A stretch of DNA of 64,000 nt from Pelobates cultripes (Eukaryota; Chordata; Amphibia; Anura; Pelobatidae). The notes under the pieces are model-generated. The model did not search any database. It saw only the letters and a program-made list of their open reading frames with translations, and was not told the DNA's origin. Positions within the stretch are counted from its first letter, which is position 1. Each line of letters opens with the position of its first letter. A program made the position numbers and the translations under genes. The stretch lies in the NCBI GenBank assembly GCA_933207985.1, contig OW240921.1, positions 24,439,991-24,503,990 of the forward strand, in the 5' to 3' direction. Of this stretch, positions 20,701 to 34,000 are shown piece after piece.

Positions 20701-23499
20701 AGCTCTAGCCATAATGGAACGTCTTGTATTTTACTATCCAGTCACCTTAGGGAGTATATTTATACACTGACTTCCTATGTTTCTATTTGAGTAGAAATGG
20801 GTAATCCCTACATCAGCGAACAGGTTTTTAGGGCAAATTTATAAACCATTGTGGTTTATTCACTAAATTTGGAATTGTAAATAGCCAAGCTGGTGTAATA
20901 GCCAATCAGAGATGTTTCCAGTTTGGCTGTTTTGCTTTTGTAAATTTCTTATTGCATGTCGTATGTGCTATGATTTCCAACATAATGTCACTGGATCCCT
21001 CCAATATAGTCCTGAAGCACATCGAGGACTTTTCTGTACTACGAACACTTCTATGGTTTGAAGCAGTTAATCACTTGGTCAGGTATCCCTTTGGAATGCC
21101 AGTGGAACCAATGTTACACAACCACTGACTAGCAAATAGTGCAGGACTACAATGCCTGTTACTCCGCCTATGTTGTAGATATGACTGTCAGTGCAATGAG
21201 ATGTTGTGTACCTTACCACATAGGAAACCATCATACCTCTATTGTGAGATATCTCGTTGCAACTACAAAGTGTGGTTTTGCATAAAACCAGAGGATTAAT
21301 TTAGCAAACATGTTCTCTTTCCTCCCACTGCTTTATATAAGGTACAAAGATGCACTCTTCTACTCTAGATTATTAGTATGTGAGGCAAAGACACTTCTAC
21401 AAATCTGTTTGCAAAGGATGTATAATAACTCATAGAACAGTGATATAATCATGTATTTCCCAGCAAACGGAACAATTCCAATTGTATTCTAACAAGTGCT
21501 TGAGTATTGCAAAATAACAATCTTTGTACTAAAAAATAGAATCATCTACAAACTAACTGCAAGTTTCCTTAGCGTATGTAAAATAATTCCAAGGTAGTGT
21601 GAAGGACATCACCATAAGACTGGAGGTCATACACAGTGCACTCAAAATTTACTGTGAAGAACAATTGTAGGAAGGTAGTCACTATAGGTTCTGAAAACAA
21701 ACAAAATGCGTAGAGACAGTAACACAGAGTCTCACCCTCGTCAAAGCAAAAACAACCTATTTTGGGAGCTTCTGTGCGACTGATGTAACTAGAATTCTTC
21801 ATGCGAAGCCTAACGTTGTCAGGATGTAAGCATATATTCATTGAGCCACTTGTGTCAAAAGTAGAGATTTCTAATCTACCATAAAAAGGAACATTAGGAA
21901 TATAAACATTTAGGTGCAGGGCTCAAGCCCAGATTAACTACTGGGAAAAGGCCCACTAGGTCAAAACACCAGCTGAGGAAATCAGAAATCTCCTCAGCCT
22001 GTCGGCATTGACATGAACTGTTGTCTCGGCTGCCAGCCAAGAAGCTTGGACCAGAGACAGATGTGCAATGTATCCGTTATTTAAGTAGGCATTTATCTGT
22101 ACTGTCTTTCCAGTCTCTTCAGTACCTTACAATGTGTAGTAGTAGTATGCTGTTTGAGGAGCAGGTGGTAACATGGCAGAATGTCCTATTTCAGCTTACT
22201 GAGGAAGTTGAAGAGATGCTGTGATGTGATAAAGATAATACAGCCACCTTTAGGAGGGATATATGGAATACCAAAGCACGAATGGGGAGACAGAATGGAG
22301 GTACAGACCTAATATGTGAGGGAGTACAGAATGAATGTGAGGGTGTAAAAAAACGTTTGTGTACACACACTCACAACATAAAACTTTTACACTCCCTTAC
22401 AAGACACATATAAACATCATGCACACATGCCTCCACTCTACACACATACATTCCACATTCACATACCTCCACACTACACTAATACACCCGAAAACTACAT
22501 AAAATTACCCCCACATTCACACACACTGCCATACAACAGAGGATGAAAACAATGTTTTACAGTGTGAGGGACAATTTGGGGTCATTTGCTTACAGTGAGC
22601 TGCTATGTGGTGCAGATTCCAAGGCCTATTTTTAATCCAGGTCCAACTCTGGTAGGGTTCATCATGATAACCTGAGATTGTGAAATATCAAGACCCTCAG
22701 AATCTGTGCATTCAACGGAGACTAAGTAAACATCCTATGTATTTTCCCCTTCACATGGAGACCCTTAAAATGGAGAAAAACTCAATCTTCCCATCCTGTA
22801 ATAATGGAGTTAAAATCCTGAGAACCTGTTCACTTATCCAAAGGCTGGTTTTTATATCTTGAGACCATGTGAAGCTGTCAGTTTATATGGAGGCTGGAGT
22901 AACTGTCATGATAACCTGCCTATTCATCCACAGACTCTGAAACTCAAATCCATTGTACCGTGAGCCCAGATAGCCTGTATAGGACTAAAAACCTTTACAA
23001 ATTAGTCACAATTCTACTTCCCGGTCATGTAAATGCACTGTTGCATCCTAGTTGAGGGAAAAATCCTAGGAGCCATTACATATGCCTGGTTCAGCCGGCT
23101 CTAACAAATTGGTGCTTAGGTGCACATTTCTGCACCTTAGCAGATTTTAGTACCCAAATCTGGCCTCCTCTGATATATGGAACTAGTTCTATAACACCAG
23201 TGTCATAATTGTCCCTAGTTAAAGTACATATCTGCAACTATACATGGGGAAAATGGGTGAAGAATTGAGGAACATAAGAGTAAGTCTGACCACCTCCTAG
23301 CTATCCATATGGCTAACTAATAAGATAAATGTTACCCTGAAAAGCTAGCCATAAGGACTGCATTTGGACAATGTTTAAGTTGAGAGTGTTACAGACTGCA
23401 GTGTGTATTTACCCTGCTGTCACTCGAAACTGTCCCATGGCAGGGCCTTATCCTTTGTAATCTATGTGATAAGTTGCTGTTTAGCGCTGTGTCCTTGGC

Positions 23500-24180
23500 A
23501 AGTTTGTTCAGCTTTCTATGTGACACAAGTCCATGACCTGCTTCCCTTCTTCAACACGTCTCCCTGTCTGTTATTTTCCCTTTCTCCTGCTCATTAGCAT
23601 CAGTCAGTAATTTGTGTCCCTATGCCTTTCCTTCTGACTATTTGTTCTATTTTACATTATGTCCTGTACAACTTTCTCTATCAAACAGCAACTGTTCCTG
23701 GTCCCTCACTGCATCTGACAACAGCCGGACCAGAATCCATGGGCTGCCAACAGACCATTTCTGAATCAGCTCCCTGGCCCTTTATGCATCTTTTACAACC
23801 GCTCTTCATATCTCCCTATTCACCTCAGGCAGTTTCCAGTCCCTTTCTGTGTCAGACACAGCTCCAGGAACTTTTCTGCATCTGAATTGAAATATCTCCA
23901 GGTTTCTCTGTGTTTCATATAGCTCCATGTGTCACTCTGTGTCTCACAGAGTTCTCAGTCCATACTTCTCACGATACAAAACACAGATCACTTTCTCTCT
24001 TTATCTGTTTCAGTTCCTGGTCATTATGTACAACAGATGCAACTTGCTGTCCCTCACTGCTTTCAACTTGTAGTCCCTTGATATCAAACACGGCTACCTG
24101 TATTCAGCACAGCTTCCAGCCCCTATTTGTACCTCAATTTCCCTTTTCCTTTCTATCACTGCTCCCTCTCAGGTGATGTG
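23500..24180. repeat. Degenerate pyrimidine-rich tandem repeat
   Basis: Phrases such as CAGCTCC, GGTCCCTCACTGC and CTGTGTCTCAC recur irregularly about every 60 bp. Frames are open for this reason only. It is best seen as an old minisatellite. Confidence 0.45.
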
Positions 24181-24626
24181 GTGGACAATGGAAATACGGT
24201 AACTTATTACTTTCAGCCAGGAGGTAGCACTGATTCCCAATGCATATTTCCCTAAATATGGACAATAAACATTAAAAAAGTCTTGCTAAAGATTCATTTG
24301 CAGACTCATCTTCATATTTATGTACTTCTAGTCCTCGTCTTCCATTTAACGTATGTCCTTAATTTGTTTCTGACCTACAATATTGTTCCTTCTCTTGCTC
24401 ACTCTGTGTATATAACACGCACAACTTGTCCATGCTTTAAAACATCATTCTGAAACATGGGACTGAGTAGGAGTAAGAAGCTGGCTGTCATCGTTCCCTA
24501 ACACTCTGTCTTTGTTTCATGTATTTCTGATGCAACAGACCTCAGAGAGGACACGTTACATGGAGGAGGGGGCATGTGCAATATGAGATTCACACTTACT
24601 AACTATAAAACACATTTACTGTGATA

Positions 24627-24653
24627 CAGACACACACACACACACACACACAC
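24627..24653. repeat. (CA)n microsatellite
   Basis: A simple uninterrupted run of CA dinucleotides. Confidence 0.95.
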
Positions 24654-25436
24654 GTGTTTCTATGTACTGTGAGTCTACCATTTATCTCTTCTTTCCAGGA
24701 AGAAAGTGTTAGTTTTATTGTTTTGTGTACTTTGCTACTTTATTGGAAAAACCGGGGCAAAATGCATAGTTGTACTGATACAGATAAAGTGACAAATATT
24801 TTTTGTCCTCAATTACAATATTATCTGTTTGTCTATTTCCATCATGTGCAGCCTTTAGTTATCCCTGTTTTGGCCACTAAACTAAAAGAAGGCAAACACC
24901 CACCAGTGCTTGTTTGTTTTCCACCAAAAAGGGGAAATATTTGAGGGTTCTTAAATGCAGACATATAAATAAAGTAGTACAAAAAAATAGACTATGCAGT
25001 AAATTATCTGCGCCAGTCACGGCTAAGATTTGTCACATCAGAATTTGTTGTCCACAACAACTGAAACCAAAGATTAGTTTATCACTATCTAAAACCCAGG
25101 GTTAGGTGACAAACTCCCAGCTTATACTCAGCTTATACAACTGAAATACTTCACTATTTATCAGCATTGGTGAATTGTGATGAGCCTGAGGTGAAGGAAT
25201 AGAACACATTGTACCATCCCCATACCTCCCATATTCACCTGGGCAATGATATCTGGGACCTAAGTCCCACAGAACTGCTGTCTAAAATAATTTCTACATG
25301 GTCATCTTTTTTCTGGAACACCGTACAAAACGACTGATTTGGCCAAATACACACTGGCAGAGCTTGATGGCCAACAGTACTCCTAACAGCAGCAGTATAT
25401 ATGTGCTCCATTTTGCAAGAACCCCCTATTTTTAAT

Positions 25437-26975
25437 TTAAAAAAAAAATTCTTTATTTTTGGACAATTCACTGATACATGTTTACAAAACATATGGGCAT
25501 GGGAAGGAGAGTACAACAAATGTTGAGGTGATGGCACATATTCACTTCACAAGAGAGATAATGCATGCGGTGGATTGAATTTTTGTATGTGTGAAGTACT
25601 GGACTCACAAGTAAGATTCATCAACATTAGCTCTGAGATATTAATAAGTTATGGGTAGGACAGTTGCTACAAAGACAGAGCTCATGAAAGACTGCCGTAA
25701 TCCATCTGATGTATGGGGAAACTGTTACTATTTAATGACAGGCTATATGTCACCGCCGTTTGTAATCGTAATGAGGGGAGCTTTTAAGAAAAGTTAAATT
25801 GCCTAAAATAAGAGAGTATAAACATAACCATAACCACATAACCAGAAAGAGAAACATCCTACATAAAGCTACTACAAGCCGGGACACTACCGCCTCTCCT
25901 GCAGCTCAAGTGGTAACGCCCGCATACATGGCCTTTGCAGATTGTCCCGTGATAAACTCAGTTACTAACTCCGGGTTCCATCTATGGGTGGGTTTTGTGG
26001 CCTCGCGATGACCTGCGCGGTTCAGAGAGTCTCGAGGGGAGGCCCAAAGCAGCCAGGATATCCGTCGCCCCCTGCATATCAGTGATTTCATGTTTATTTT
26101 CACCTTGGAGGACATTCGCCATCTGCACTGTATCCCCCTGCTTCCTGGAGGGAGCTTCGCGATGCCAGAGTACCGCCTGAAAGGTCTGCATAGAAGAAGA
26201 GGGACATCGCTTCAAATTGGTAAGGCGTCTGCTCCTTGACAGTTGCCAGCAAGGCCATTTTATCCTTGGTGCTGTAGCGCTGTCGGAGCTCTGGGCGATT
26301 TTGGGATATTGAAGCACTCATCCAGCTCCACTGTTTTGGCTTGTCTTGGACACAGCAAGCTACTAGAAGACGGCTAAGTAGCTGCGGCAGCTCTGCAGCT
26401 GGGACATCCCCGGATCTTCAGGTTGTTCTTGTACCTCATATCATCCCTCTGGCCTCCCTCCACGGTATCTCCCTTCAAACCCTACCTGGACCATGTCAGG
26501 ATGTGCCAGTTTCATCCTCTATTCCACCGTGGCACAGAAGCGATCAAAGATTGCATCCAGTCTAGGTAAGATGCTGTATGAGAGGTCAATCGAGTCTGTT
26601 TCACGGCTTTGAACCAGGCCTTGTGTCACAGGCACTATTGCGTCCGCTTTCTTGTTTGACTTTGTCTTGCTCCAGGTGAGTATCTAGTTGAAAATCCCTC
26701 CACAGCACTGACAATTCATATGTCTTGCTAGGGTGGACCAGGATATCCCACACTGGTCCTCGGGGGAGGGGGGGTCGAGATTTCTCTGACTCTCGGCGGT
26801 GTAAACCCTCGGGAGAGGTGTCATATAGCTTGCCCGAGATTCCCTGACCTATGATGGGCACAGGGCGGAAATTGGCAGCTGTGAAACTGGGATAAATACA
26901 TGATTTTTAAGCAAGTATGCGGAAGCTCCAGTGCCATGTGTCTAGTTAGCTTGAAGGTCAGGCTCTGCCCCCCCC
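25437..26975 (-). mobile_element. Degraded L1/Tx1-like LINE without RT
   Basis: In minus orientation it starts with a GGGGGGGCAGAGCC head near 26975, the same head as the Tx1-like element at 48884. It runs through broken ORF1-like frames (26100-26321 contains KMALLATVKEQTPYQFEAMSLFF) and ends in a T-run (A tail on the minus strand) next to ATTCTTTATTTTTGG at about 25440. No reverse transcriptase motifs are present. No convincing target duplication was found. Confidence 0.6.
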
Positions 26976-28284
26976 GCAACACCCAATCTAAAAAATAACA
27001 GCCCTATAATCCAAATAGCATTTCACATTGTTAGGGAGTATAGTTTTTTTTAAGATCATTGCAGACGTAATATAGAATTTTGGTGAAGAATGTCCTGTTT
27101 AGGCATCTTGCTGAGTTCAGGCAGGTGCTGGGTGCTTTTTATTTGTCCAGCTCTACATAAAACAGACACTCGATTTCTTACCTTGACCACACTCATCACG
27201 ACACCTCTTCCTCTCTCTGTGGCAGAACATGCTTCATTCTAGGTCAAGAAAGAAAACAAAAAAAATTGTAATACTACTTCACAAACTTATACATCAAACT
27301 ATAGAAATGTAGCATCCACCTAGGCCTTTCTCTTATATTAAAAAAACAAACAAAAAAACCATTGCTGTTTGTTGTGCTGTTTGCTCCGCTAACATTTCAG
27401 TCAGCCAATGGGAAACCACACATTGCTACATGCAGTCTTTTTCCAATAATAAACCTTTTTTCTTAATACTTAATACGTACATGACAAACACGCAACAGCT
27501 GTGAAAGAAACATTGGTAGTTTTTGTTATAGAAAATAATATTAACAGAGGGAGAGAAAGGAGAGAGTTTTGAAAAACAAAAAAGGGGAGCATTTCTGATG
27601 AAGTCATAGTGTCATGGCATATTTAATTGGGCATAAGGCAGCATTAAGATTTTATACATCCAACTGCAAATAAAATGAATTAATTCTCATGTGGGTAAAA
27701 GTAAAGCTCAATTTTCCCTAAAAAGATGCTCTAAGCATTCTAGCAACAGAGCGTTAGATAACAACTGCCCACTCTCCTAAATGTACAGCCAGTTTAGACA
27801 GGTTACCATCCATGTAGCACTTCAATAGCATTAGGACCTGGTGGTCATATATTCATAGAAATATCTTGAGGATTTAGAGAACATGTCCTCTTCAATCCAT
27901 TACAGTGTCAATTACATTACTATCGGCACTCCACCCAAATGTCCCTATTTAGGAAGGACAGTCCCTATTTTCTGTGTTCATCAGTATTGTTAGTTTGCTT
28001 GAGTGTATAACAGAGCTCCACAACAATAACACTCACTGTAATAAGTCTTTTAATAAATAAATGTTTTTAGCAATCGGTCTATGTAAATAGCATACATCGT
28101 TCTTGTTTTAAATTAAATTTTATTAAATCAATTAAACTTTTTCAAGACAACCCCGCCACTGGCCATACCCATACAAATTTACTATTTGTAAATTTAAAAT
28201 TTTTACACTTGCTGCAGCATAATCAAAATATTAATTGGTCTGCAATGAGGTTACATGTCATGCGCTGTAAGAAAACACAGAAGC
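26976..28284. other. No gene seen
   Basis: AT-rich intergenic DNA with short A-runs. I see nothing that I can assign. Confidence 0.5.
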
Positions 28285-29560
28285 AGGGGCATACCTAGAG
28301 CATTTGGCACCCAGGGCGGATCCTATATGTATCATTCCCTTAACTTTAAAATGTAAATTTTTTAAATGTCTTATCCCCTTTAGTGTATTATCCCTTATTT
28401 TGTTTCCCAATTGTGTTCCTTACACCTCCCTTGTGTATCTCTTATTACCCCCTTTGTGTTTCTTACTCCCCCCAGCCTCTGTGTCTCGTTCTCTCCCAGA
28501 CCCTTTGTATCTTTGTGTGTTTCTCTTTCACCACCAGCCCGTCTATCTCCCCCCAACCCCTTTGTGTCTCTTTTTCCTCTTCTCCAGCCCCTCTGTGTTT
28601 CTTTCACCCTCAACCCCTTTGTATTTCCACTCACAGGCCCCTCTGTGGACTTTCTCACTGCCAGGCCCATCTGTGTGTCTTTCTCCCCACTCATGCCCCC
28701 CCGTGTACCGTGCCACTCTCTCCTCCCCTCCATGTCCGTTTGTGGTCCTCTCCCCTCCCTTCTCTGTCCCTTAGTGTTCCTCTCCCTCCACTGTCTCTTA
28801 GTGTTCCTCTCCCCTCCCTCACCTGTCCCTTAGTGTTCCTCTCCCTTCCCTCCTCTGTCCCTTAGTGTTTCCTCCCCTTACCTGTCTTAGTGCCAACCCA
28901 ATTCCCTTAATGTTCCTCCTACCCCACATCTTAGTGTTCCTCTCCCTTCTATTTTAGTGGTCCCCCCACAACCCCAGTGTTCATTTTCCCGTTGCTTCCC
29001 TCTCCTATACCTTAGTGCCCCCCTTAATGTTCCTCACACCCCTTAGAGTTCCTCAACCCTCCCTCTTTTTTAGTGTTCTTTTCCTCCCCCTCCCCTTTCC
29101 CATAGCATTCTTTCCCCCCCTCCCCTGTCCCATAGTGTTCTCCCCCCATAGTGTTCCTCCCCTTCCCCCACAGTATTCCTTCTCCCCCTCCAATGGTTTT
29201 CCTCCCCTTAGTGCCCCTCTATCTCCCCCCTTTGTCCCCGGTGTGTCTCCTACCTTTCTTGTAGCGTGGCCAAGCAGACCGCGGTACAGGAGCTTCAGTT
29301 TCCTGTACACGGCCGGACTGACAGGAAGTGCTCTTTCAGTGAGTCTGCCAATCTAGCGTCCCCTGGGCCGGTGCGCCCTAAGGTGGCCACTTGTGCTGGG
29401 GATCGTGAGACATTTATTTCATAATCTGCAATTGTGCACCCAATGGAGCTGCAGACCAGAGGCACTGGGCTCTTCCCAGGGCAGACTGAGTGGAGGGGCA
29501 GCGCATCCAGCGGCATACAAGGCACAGACAGTCTGTCCTAAGGCAAGTTAGGAGGCTGCA
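28285..29560 (+). repeat. Probable truncated hAT-like repeat with polypyrimidine tract
   Basis: It opens CAGGGGCATACCTAGAG, which resembles a hAT terminus. It then carries about 880 bp (28380-29260) of almost pure C/T on the plus strand, built from variants of CCCCTCCCTGTCCCTTAGTG TTCCTCT. All three plus frames are open over long stretches because stops are rare in such DNA, so these frames are not genes. No matching right terminus was found. Confidence 0.55.
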
Positions 29561-31066
29561 AAGCCTAAGTCAGCGCAGCTATTACATGACAGAAAAAGAC
29601 TTCCCATTTCTCAATGGCAAAATTCTTACAGGCTCAGAAATGAGCTAAATGTATATACTATTATCCTACTAACTAACATTTACCAACATACAAAAAGGGG
29701 CACTCACGTCACAGAGGTGTGTCAACAGGTGGGACTTTTGGAAGTATGTTAGACAATATTATAACCTACTGTTCTTCACATTTCAAAATGTTATTTTTAA
29801 CAAGATCAAAAGTATTTCAGTTAAACAGATTCCTAAACACAGTTATTATAATGTTAAGATCCATTACCAAGAGCTTGATTGCTGTGGAAATTTACTCTAC
29901 AGTACACTCATACAAACTACCAAATGAACAGCTCAACCAACCTCTGCCTGTGAGAGACAGAAATGTATGATACATAATGGGCAGTTGTGGGGCAGAGAAC
30001 GAACATAGAACTATTAGTAGAAACATTCCATTGGTTTCCAAGTTTTAGCTCCACGTTTAGAACTCTATTCCAGAATTGTTCTCTGTATATAATCCGAATG
30101 CACCCAGAGGTGGTGTTTTGAAAAAGTACACAGTATATGATTCCAGCAATAACCCCCTAGTGGTTGTGGCAGGCATACCTCCCAAATGTATGAATTTTAG
30201 TAGAAACGGTTCCTATTTTCTATCCTACCCCTCTTTCCTAGAAGCTCAGTATGTTTGGTGTGCATAACTGTATAACAAAACTACTCAGCAATAAAACAGT
30301 GATTTGTCAGTCTATGGGAATATAATTTGTTCTTTATCGGTTATATTTTCAGTTACAGAAATAGTTATCAATACATTATGATGTTAACCTTAAACATCTA
30401 TACCTCCAGCTACACCCTCTATAAAATAGCGTTCCTCTTTGTCTACTTTCAATGTTGGGAGGTATCGTTTAATCCTCTCTAGTGAAGAATAAATGACAGA
30501 ATGTGAATAGACTTTGTAGACCTATTAGCGGATTTCTGCAATTGCAACCGACATATCATAGAAGTTCAATATTTGTGGGTTGAGCAACAGTAAAGAAGCT
30601 ATCGGAAATGATCACACTGAGAAGCCCTGGTTCTTTCCCAATACTCTCATTACCATCACTACAGCTGGTGAAGACATTTCACTTCCAATTTTTTTTCTCC
30701 TGTTTCTGTGCTTTTAACCTGTTTGCACTGGTACTTTGCGAAATTACAGCATTTGTGCTGGTTGAGTATGATGTATGTATACAGCTCTTATTTGGTGAGT
30801 GTATCTGTCCCTGAACATATACATGAAAACCTTCAACATTAGCTATTCCAGTGATCTGTCAGAGCATGATGCCATAATGGCTGGATGAGTATCTTGGAAA
30901 ACCATTTACAACGGCTAAAATGCTAAGCATTAGCCAATGTTAGTGTAGTTTTTACAATAATATTAGACTCGTTAGAACACAGTTTTTGTTACTATAATTA
31001 TTCTCAGCCACATTTTGTTGTCTGTTATCCTGCTCTGGTTTGCTTAAAACAGATATGTCAATTTCA
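29561..31066. other. No gene seen
   Basis: Unassigned AT-rich DNA with only short, featureless frames. Confidence 0.5.
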
Positions 31067-31095
31067 GGGGTCTTTGCATATTTCATAAAGACCCC
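31067..31095. repeat. Short hairpin
   Basis: GGGGTCTTT (31067-31075) and AAAGACCCC (31087-31095) are perfect complements with an 11-bp loop. It lies just upstream of a dispersed repeat copy. Confidence 0.6.
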
Positions 31096-31179
31096 CGAAG
31101 CAGACAGGTCCGGTGTAGGACTGGTGACCGTGGGATGCAGAGTGTGAGTTTTACTTGCCTCCGGTTGTCACTCTCAGCC

Positions 31180-31556
31180 ATCTTTAAGACACATGTCCTC
31201 TTCGGCTGACAAATCCACTGAAAATACCTTGTTACAACCTCCCTGGCTGTCAATCACACAACTGGTTCTGTTACTTCCTGGTTTGGTTAGCTCAGTGGAG
31301 CTAAATCCAAGAGGCAGCAATTGCCCAGAGCACCTGACTTTCAAAGACTTCTCAGAGAGCTGCATTGGGAAGTCTGTGATTGGACAGTCACAGGAAGTCT
31401 GGCTGGTGAAGAACAAGAGATCTGCAGCTTTTGCAAACTGTTTTTAGACATACTCCCCAATGAAACAAAGCATAATAAAATGCATGTATGTTATGGGGTA
31501 TAACATATCGGGTATGTTTCTTCTCTGTTTGGGCTGTGGTGTGTCCCTTTAAAATG
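31180..31556 (+). repeat. Dispersed repeat family, copy 2
   Basis: It shares AGCTCAGTGGAGCTAAA, GAGGCAGCAATTGCCCAGAG and GGGAAGTCTGTGATTGGACA with 7402-7830. It ends GTGTCCCTTT, the inverted form of the AAAGGGACAC start, supporting terminal inverted repeats. Confidence 0.7.
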
Positions 31557-32030
31557 GCAATCACTTTTTGTAGAGTAAATAAATTTTTCATAATTGGAAA
31601 GTGGAGTTAAAAATGTTGGGCAAACTATGTCGATAGTGTATCAAACCAAACGTATGTATCATTTTATGTTGTTCTACAAGATTAAACATTTTGCATCAAC
31701 ATACCTGCAAAAAGCAAGATAATCACTATATGCATTAAATACATATTTAAATAGTACGCAGCTCTACTCTTCCTGTGAACATGTTTTCTTCCATTGCTTG
31801 AGTCACTGTTGGCTTGAACAAGCTATTAATAAACATTGCACAAGCACTCTATATGCAGTAATGTAGGTAAACTGACAATTGACAACAAGAAGATAAGACT
31901 TTGTTTAAAAGGAAAACAGAAAGGTCAATTTAAAAGCAATTACTTGCTTGTACTGTATGTTGTGTATAAACCTTATTATACTATCCCACCTTCCTGGCCT
32001 TCAGAAATTGGCTTGTACCTTTATACTTAA

Positions 32031-32397
32031 AGGGACACTATAGTCACCAAAACAACTACAGCGTAATAGTTGTTCCGGTGTCTATAGCCTGTCCCTGCAG
32101 GCTTTTCAAAGTAAACCCTGCCTTTTTGTTTACATTGCTGCCTAGTAACCCCTCTTTTGGCAGTCACTCAGATGGCCACTAGAGGTGCTTACTAGTAGCT
32201 GAACCTACGTTCAGCACAATACAACGCCCACTACTGCTTATATCTAAACTATTCAAAAAGTTCAAAGGATATATACATCATTCACAAACATGGGTCTGCA
32301 TGGGAAATGGAGTCTTTAAAAGATTAGGGGGGACACCTACATAGGTATTAAAAATATTGTTTTAGGAATACATGTTGGTATTCCTAAGGTTATAGGG
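32031..32397. mobile_element. TTAA-type fold-back element
   Basis: It begins AGGGACACTATAGTCACC directly after TTAA (32027-32030), exactly as the complete element at 54652. The right end is decayed but another TTAA lies at 32398-32401 after GGTTATAGGG. Probably a non-autonomous piggyBac-like element. Confidence 0.6.
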
Positions 32398-33555
32398 TTA
32401 ATTTATAATAGAGTTTATAGAGCTCAACTTGAGTGAAACTTCATCAACTTGCCAAATTCATCTACAGGACTATTCACTAAAGTATGGATTGTCAGGAATT
32501 CAAAGAGAATCTGAAATTTAAGGCCAAAGCAACAGCACTGGAAAAATTTCCTAGTCGCTATAGTGAATACCCCTCAAAGTTGTAGCTGCAGAGAACAGCC
32601 CACATTACTCTGTATAACCATAGTATTGGAAGAAGTGACCCCTAAGAAGGCTGGCCAACATTTGGCTCACTCGATTTATAGGCTGATAGTCCTCTATAGC
32701 TACCTGTTGGCTAAGCCTGCCCCAACCCTGCTGTAAGCTTGAAAACTGATTGCTATTTTTTCTTACACTGTTTATTTTATTTTACACATTTCCAAGATGC
32801 CCTCCAGGAATTGTATATAATATCGTACAATGATTGGAACAGGCTGCCTGTAGGTGGGATTTTCTAAGTCGTGCATTTACAGCCTGTGCTCTGCTTAAAA
32901 GCTGTGATCAAAGCAGCATCAGTGTGCAAAACAGAAATCCCATAGAAAGTCACAGAAGGAACCTGAATGTGACAGTGGAAGAACATAATGTGGAACTCTG
33001 ATGCATTTCATATATATATGCTTCCCACCCAACCTTCAAAGTGTATTCCCTCAGTCTTTGTCTCTCCCACAACCAAACATTATTTTCCTCTGCTACCTCT
33101 TGCACTTTGTTGCAGGCTGGAAATAGAACTCTCTACAGATATTACCCCCAATTTAGCCAATCTTTGGCAAAAAAAGTTAAAGGAAAACTTTAGTGTTAGG
33201 AACATGAAGATTCCTGACACTAAAGGGTCCCTCTAGTCCCCCCTCAACTTTGCTTCCTCCCTAGCATCCTCCCTGGTCAAGTAAATAACCCCCTTTTCAC
33301 ATATCTGATACCAGTGCCAAAGTCCCGTGGCGCTGTGTCATCCTACTCCTCCACCAATGTCTGCTGATGGGGAGCACCTAATGTGCATGCGCAGCAAGAA
33401 TGCTTTCCTATGGGGTTGTAGAAGACACTGTACATCTTCATGCAAAGCACATGGATGCCCAGTATTGTTTCACAGAGTCAAACTCTGAAAGGCCAGGAAG
33501 CACCTCTAGTGGCTGTATGGGAGCAGGGCCGCAGCAACCGTTAGGCAAATTAGGC

Positions 33556-33606
33556 ATTATTATTATTTATATAGCGCCATCAGATTCCATAGCGCTGTAC
33601 ATTATC
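33556..33606 (-). repeat. SINE/LINE tail fragment
   Basis: ATTTATATAGCGCCATCAGA and CATAGCGCTGTACATTA are the reverse complement of the GGCGCTATATAAAT tail. Confidence 0.65.
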
Positions 33607-33900
33607 CCACTGGAATATTTCCTTGTGGGCTCCAGCTGTCTGGGGCCGTAACGCTGGGCCGATCCTCAAAGCACATGAAGCTTGGGGGCCCAAGAGGAGC
33701 CCTGTCGCTGCAGAGAACTCAAGAGGATTTTCCCAAGTGAGTAGCTCATTTAGCAGACATTAGGCAGTTAGAGTAAAACCTGACGAATATGGGGTACATT
33801 GACGTTGTGGCAGGCTTATGCAATGTATGATCATATAATAACTAAACTAAATCCCCATAGTTTTTTGCCTAGATTAGGTGTTTTTAATAAAACTTACAAA

Positions 33901-34000
33901 NNNNNNNNNNNNNNNNNNNNNNNNNNNNNNNNNNNNNNNNNNNNNNNNNNNNNNNNNNNNNNNNNNNNNNNNNNNNNNNNNNNNNNNNNNNNNNNNNNNN
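33901..34000. other. Assembly gap
   Basis: One hundred N bases, a size usually used for gaps of unknown length. It cuts the LINE fragment on its right. Confidence 1.

Larger units (their letters stand above)
14151..25436. other. Gene-free AT-rich sequence with scattered repeats
   Basis: I see no host exon here. Open frames are short and lack recognisable domains. Apart from the separately listed SINE tails, fold-backs and microsatellites, the sequence holds low-complexity A/T runs, (TA)n at 16923-16938 and loosely CA-rich sequence at 22350-22520. Confidence 0.6.

Noticed and set aside
23400..24180. Run of consecutive plus-strand frames suggesting exons
   Set aside because: Sequence is a degenerate pyrimidine-rich tandem repeat, with no splice-consistent coding pattern or domain.
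28304..28865. 140-160-codon frames in three plus phases
   Set aside because: Polypyrimidine DNA lacks stop codons in all frames; no domain is visible.
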